NCBI GenBank assembly: GCA_019057385.1
Contig: JAHQJS010000006.1
Span: forward strand, 889,038 to 953,037
Direction: 5' to 3'
Source of the DNA: Candidatus Borrarchaeum weybense
GTDB lineage: Archaea > Asgardarchaeota > Sifarchaeia > Borrarchaeales > Borrarchaeaceae
Length of the DNA stretch: 64,000 nt
Under the pieces are notes generated by a model. That model saw nothing but the letters and a program-made list of their open reading frames with translations. It was not told the DNA's origin and ran no database searches. How positions within the stretch are numbered: position 1 is the stretch's first letter; the number at the start of each line of letters is the position of its first letter. A program made the translations under genes and the position numbers. Shown here one piece after another: positions 63,223 to 64,000 of the stretch.

Positions 63223-64000
63223 TTATCCCTCCAATAATGCGGCTCGGACCATTGCGTCCAATTGTATATCTTTGAAGTTCAACATTGTAATCGCTCCAGA
63301 TGGACAAGCAGAACCGCATGAACCACATCCTTTACATAAAGCCTCAATAACTTTAGATATTCTCTTTCCTTCAGGTTTGTCTTCAAAAACGATCGCACTA
63401 AACTCACAAGAACCTTGACACACCCCGCAGCCCGTACAGTAGTCCTCATTTATTACGGAAATCGTGCTTTCAACTTCTACCGTGCCTTGAGCCATCGGGG
63501 AACATGCTTTAGCTGCTGCACCAAAGGCTTGAGAAACACTATCAGGCACATCTTTTGGTCCCTGTGTGCAGCCAGCTAAATAGACTCCGTCTGTAACAGA
63601 GTCAAGAGGAGCTAATTTGGGATGAAGTTCTTGGAAAAATCCATCTGCAGACATCGTTATGTGAAGTTTAGATGCAATATGAGCTGCAGAATCATCAGGA
63701 ACCATACCTGTTGCTAAAACAACGAGATCAACGGGAATTTCTATATTCATTCCTGATAATGTGTCATAACTACGTACAGCTAAAGGATACTCGGAACCTT
63801 GAGTGACTGAAACTAATGGGATCTGATCCTCAGTATATCTGATCATTGTTGATCCTGCCTGACGGAAATCAGTAAAAAGTTCTTCATGACCTTTGCCATG
63901 AGTTCTTAAATCTCTGTACAAAACGAAAATATCTGTATTTGGTTCCTTTTCAAGAATCTCCATACTTGTGGCTATCATGCCGGTGCAACAAACTCTAGAA
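63223..64000 (-). CDS. hdrA: HdrA-type electron-bifurcating flavoprotein, C-terminal part (partial)
   Basis: The 3' 259 codons of an hdrA gene; its frame is open to the right edge of the window. Visible parts are VCCTGMIATSMEIL (Cys-rich helix), VDLVVLATGMVPDD, the flavin-related GVYLAGCTQGPKDVPDS, and two C-terminal [4Fe-4S] sets, CTGCGVCQGSCEFSAI and CKGCGSCGSACPSGAITM. HdrA bifurcates electrons with FAD in heterodisulfide reductase complexes. It heads the mvhD-wHTH-frhB operon. hdrB and hdrC are not in view. Confidence 0.88.
   Translation of the reverse strand, partial: SRVCCTGMIATSMEILEKEPNTDIFVLYRDLRTHGKGHEELFTDFRQAGSTMIRYTEDQIPLVSVTQGSEYPLAVRSYDTLSGMNIEIPVDLVVLATGMVPDDSAAHIASKLHITMSADGFFQELHPKLAPLDSVTDGVYLAGCTQGPKDVPDSVSQAFGAAAKACSPMAQGTVEVESTISVINEDYCTGCGVCQGSCEFSAIVFEDKPEGKRISKVIEALCKGCGSCGSACPSGAITMLNFKDIQLDAMVRAALLEG

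Noticed and set aside
1..64000. tRNA, rRNA, CRISPR arrays
   Set aside because: Read intergenic DNA for T-loop motifs, cloverleaf ends and regularly spaced repeats; none found. A tRNAscan and CRISPR search would be needed to confirm.

Overview
The window comes from an archaeon with AT-rich DNA. Supporting signs are TATA-box promoters, frequent GTG/TTG starts, several methanofuran-synthesis genes, HdrA/MvhD/FrhB electron-transfer proteins, a geranylgeranyl-type prenyl synthase and an ERCC4-type nuclease. Redox genes suggest an anaerobe with C1/formate metabolism. No rRNA, tRNA, CRISPR or mcr gene was seen. I cannot fix the lineage; an Asgard, TACK-like or uncultured anaerobic group would all fit.

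Region 1 (1-14.1 kb): tandem MFS transporters, a small HExxH protein, an ABC-2 exporter, an AAA/winged-helix ATPase, and two adjacent MacB-like ABC cassettes (ATPase plus ~990-aa FtsX-type permease) that are clear duplicates. Region 2 (14.2-15.8 kb): a complete IscB gene with its upstream omega (HEARO) RNA and IS200/IS605-like terminal hairpins, with no transposase. Region 3 (16-29 kb): mfnB, prenyl synthase, cation exchanger, ferritin-like protein, 3-methyladenine glycosylase, a thiamine-linked locus (ECF S-component, PurM-like protein, ThiN, methyltransferase), paralogous membrane-anchored surface proteins and mfnE.

Region 4 (29.2-42.4 kb) is the energy-metabolism core. FmdE and an ECF S-component lie next to an mvhD-fdhA-frhB-nuoC-nuoIBD operon. 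Its last gene fuses NuoI, NuoB and NuoD in one 668-aa chain. The two CxxC nickel motifs of the large-subunit domain both read CxxD, and no membrane subunit is encoded nearby. The nuoC-nuoIBD pair is bracketed by a 139-bp direct repeat of the frhB 3' end. Then come fumC, frdB, frdA (fumarate/succinate interconversion) and a small P-loop protein.

Region 5 (42.5-55 kb): a HisA-like protein, mfnD (whose natural N-terminus has no ATG/GTG/TTG), a frameshifted epimerase, a cyclase-family protein, a B12-type radical SAM protein, a membrane protein with a zinc ribbon just beyond its stop, mfnF, a phosphodiesterase, a lipoate-ligase-like protein and an ERCC4 nuclease. Region 6 (55-64 kb): zinc-ribbon/coiled-coil paralogs (one truncated) around an HTH-LAGLIDADG gene, thioredoxin reductase, a HEAT protein, and an hdrA-mvhD-wHTH-frhB operon running off the right edge.

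Together, mfnB, mfnD, mfnE and mfnF indicate that the cell makes methanofuran. The formate dehydrogenase and Hdr-type modules suggest formate/C1 electrons shuttled through MvhD and FrhB flavoproteins. The strongest candidate for something undescribed is the fused NuoI-B-D formate dehydrogenase complex with its modified active site.
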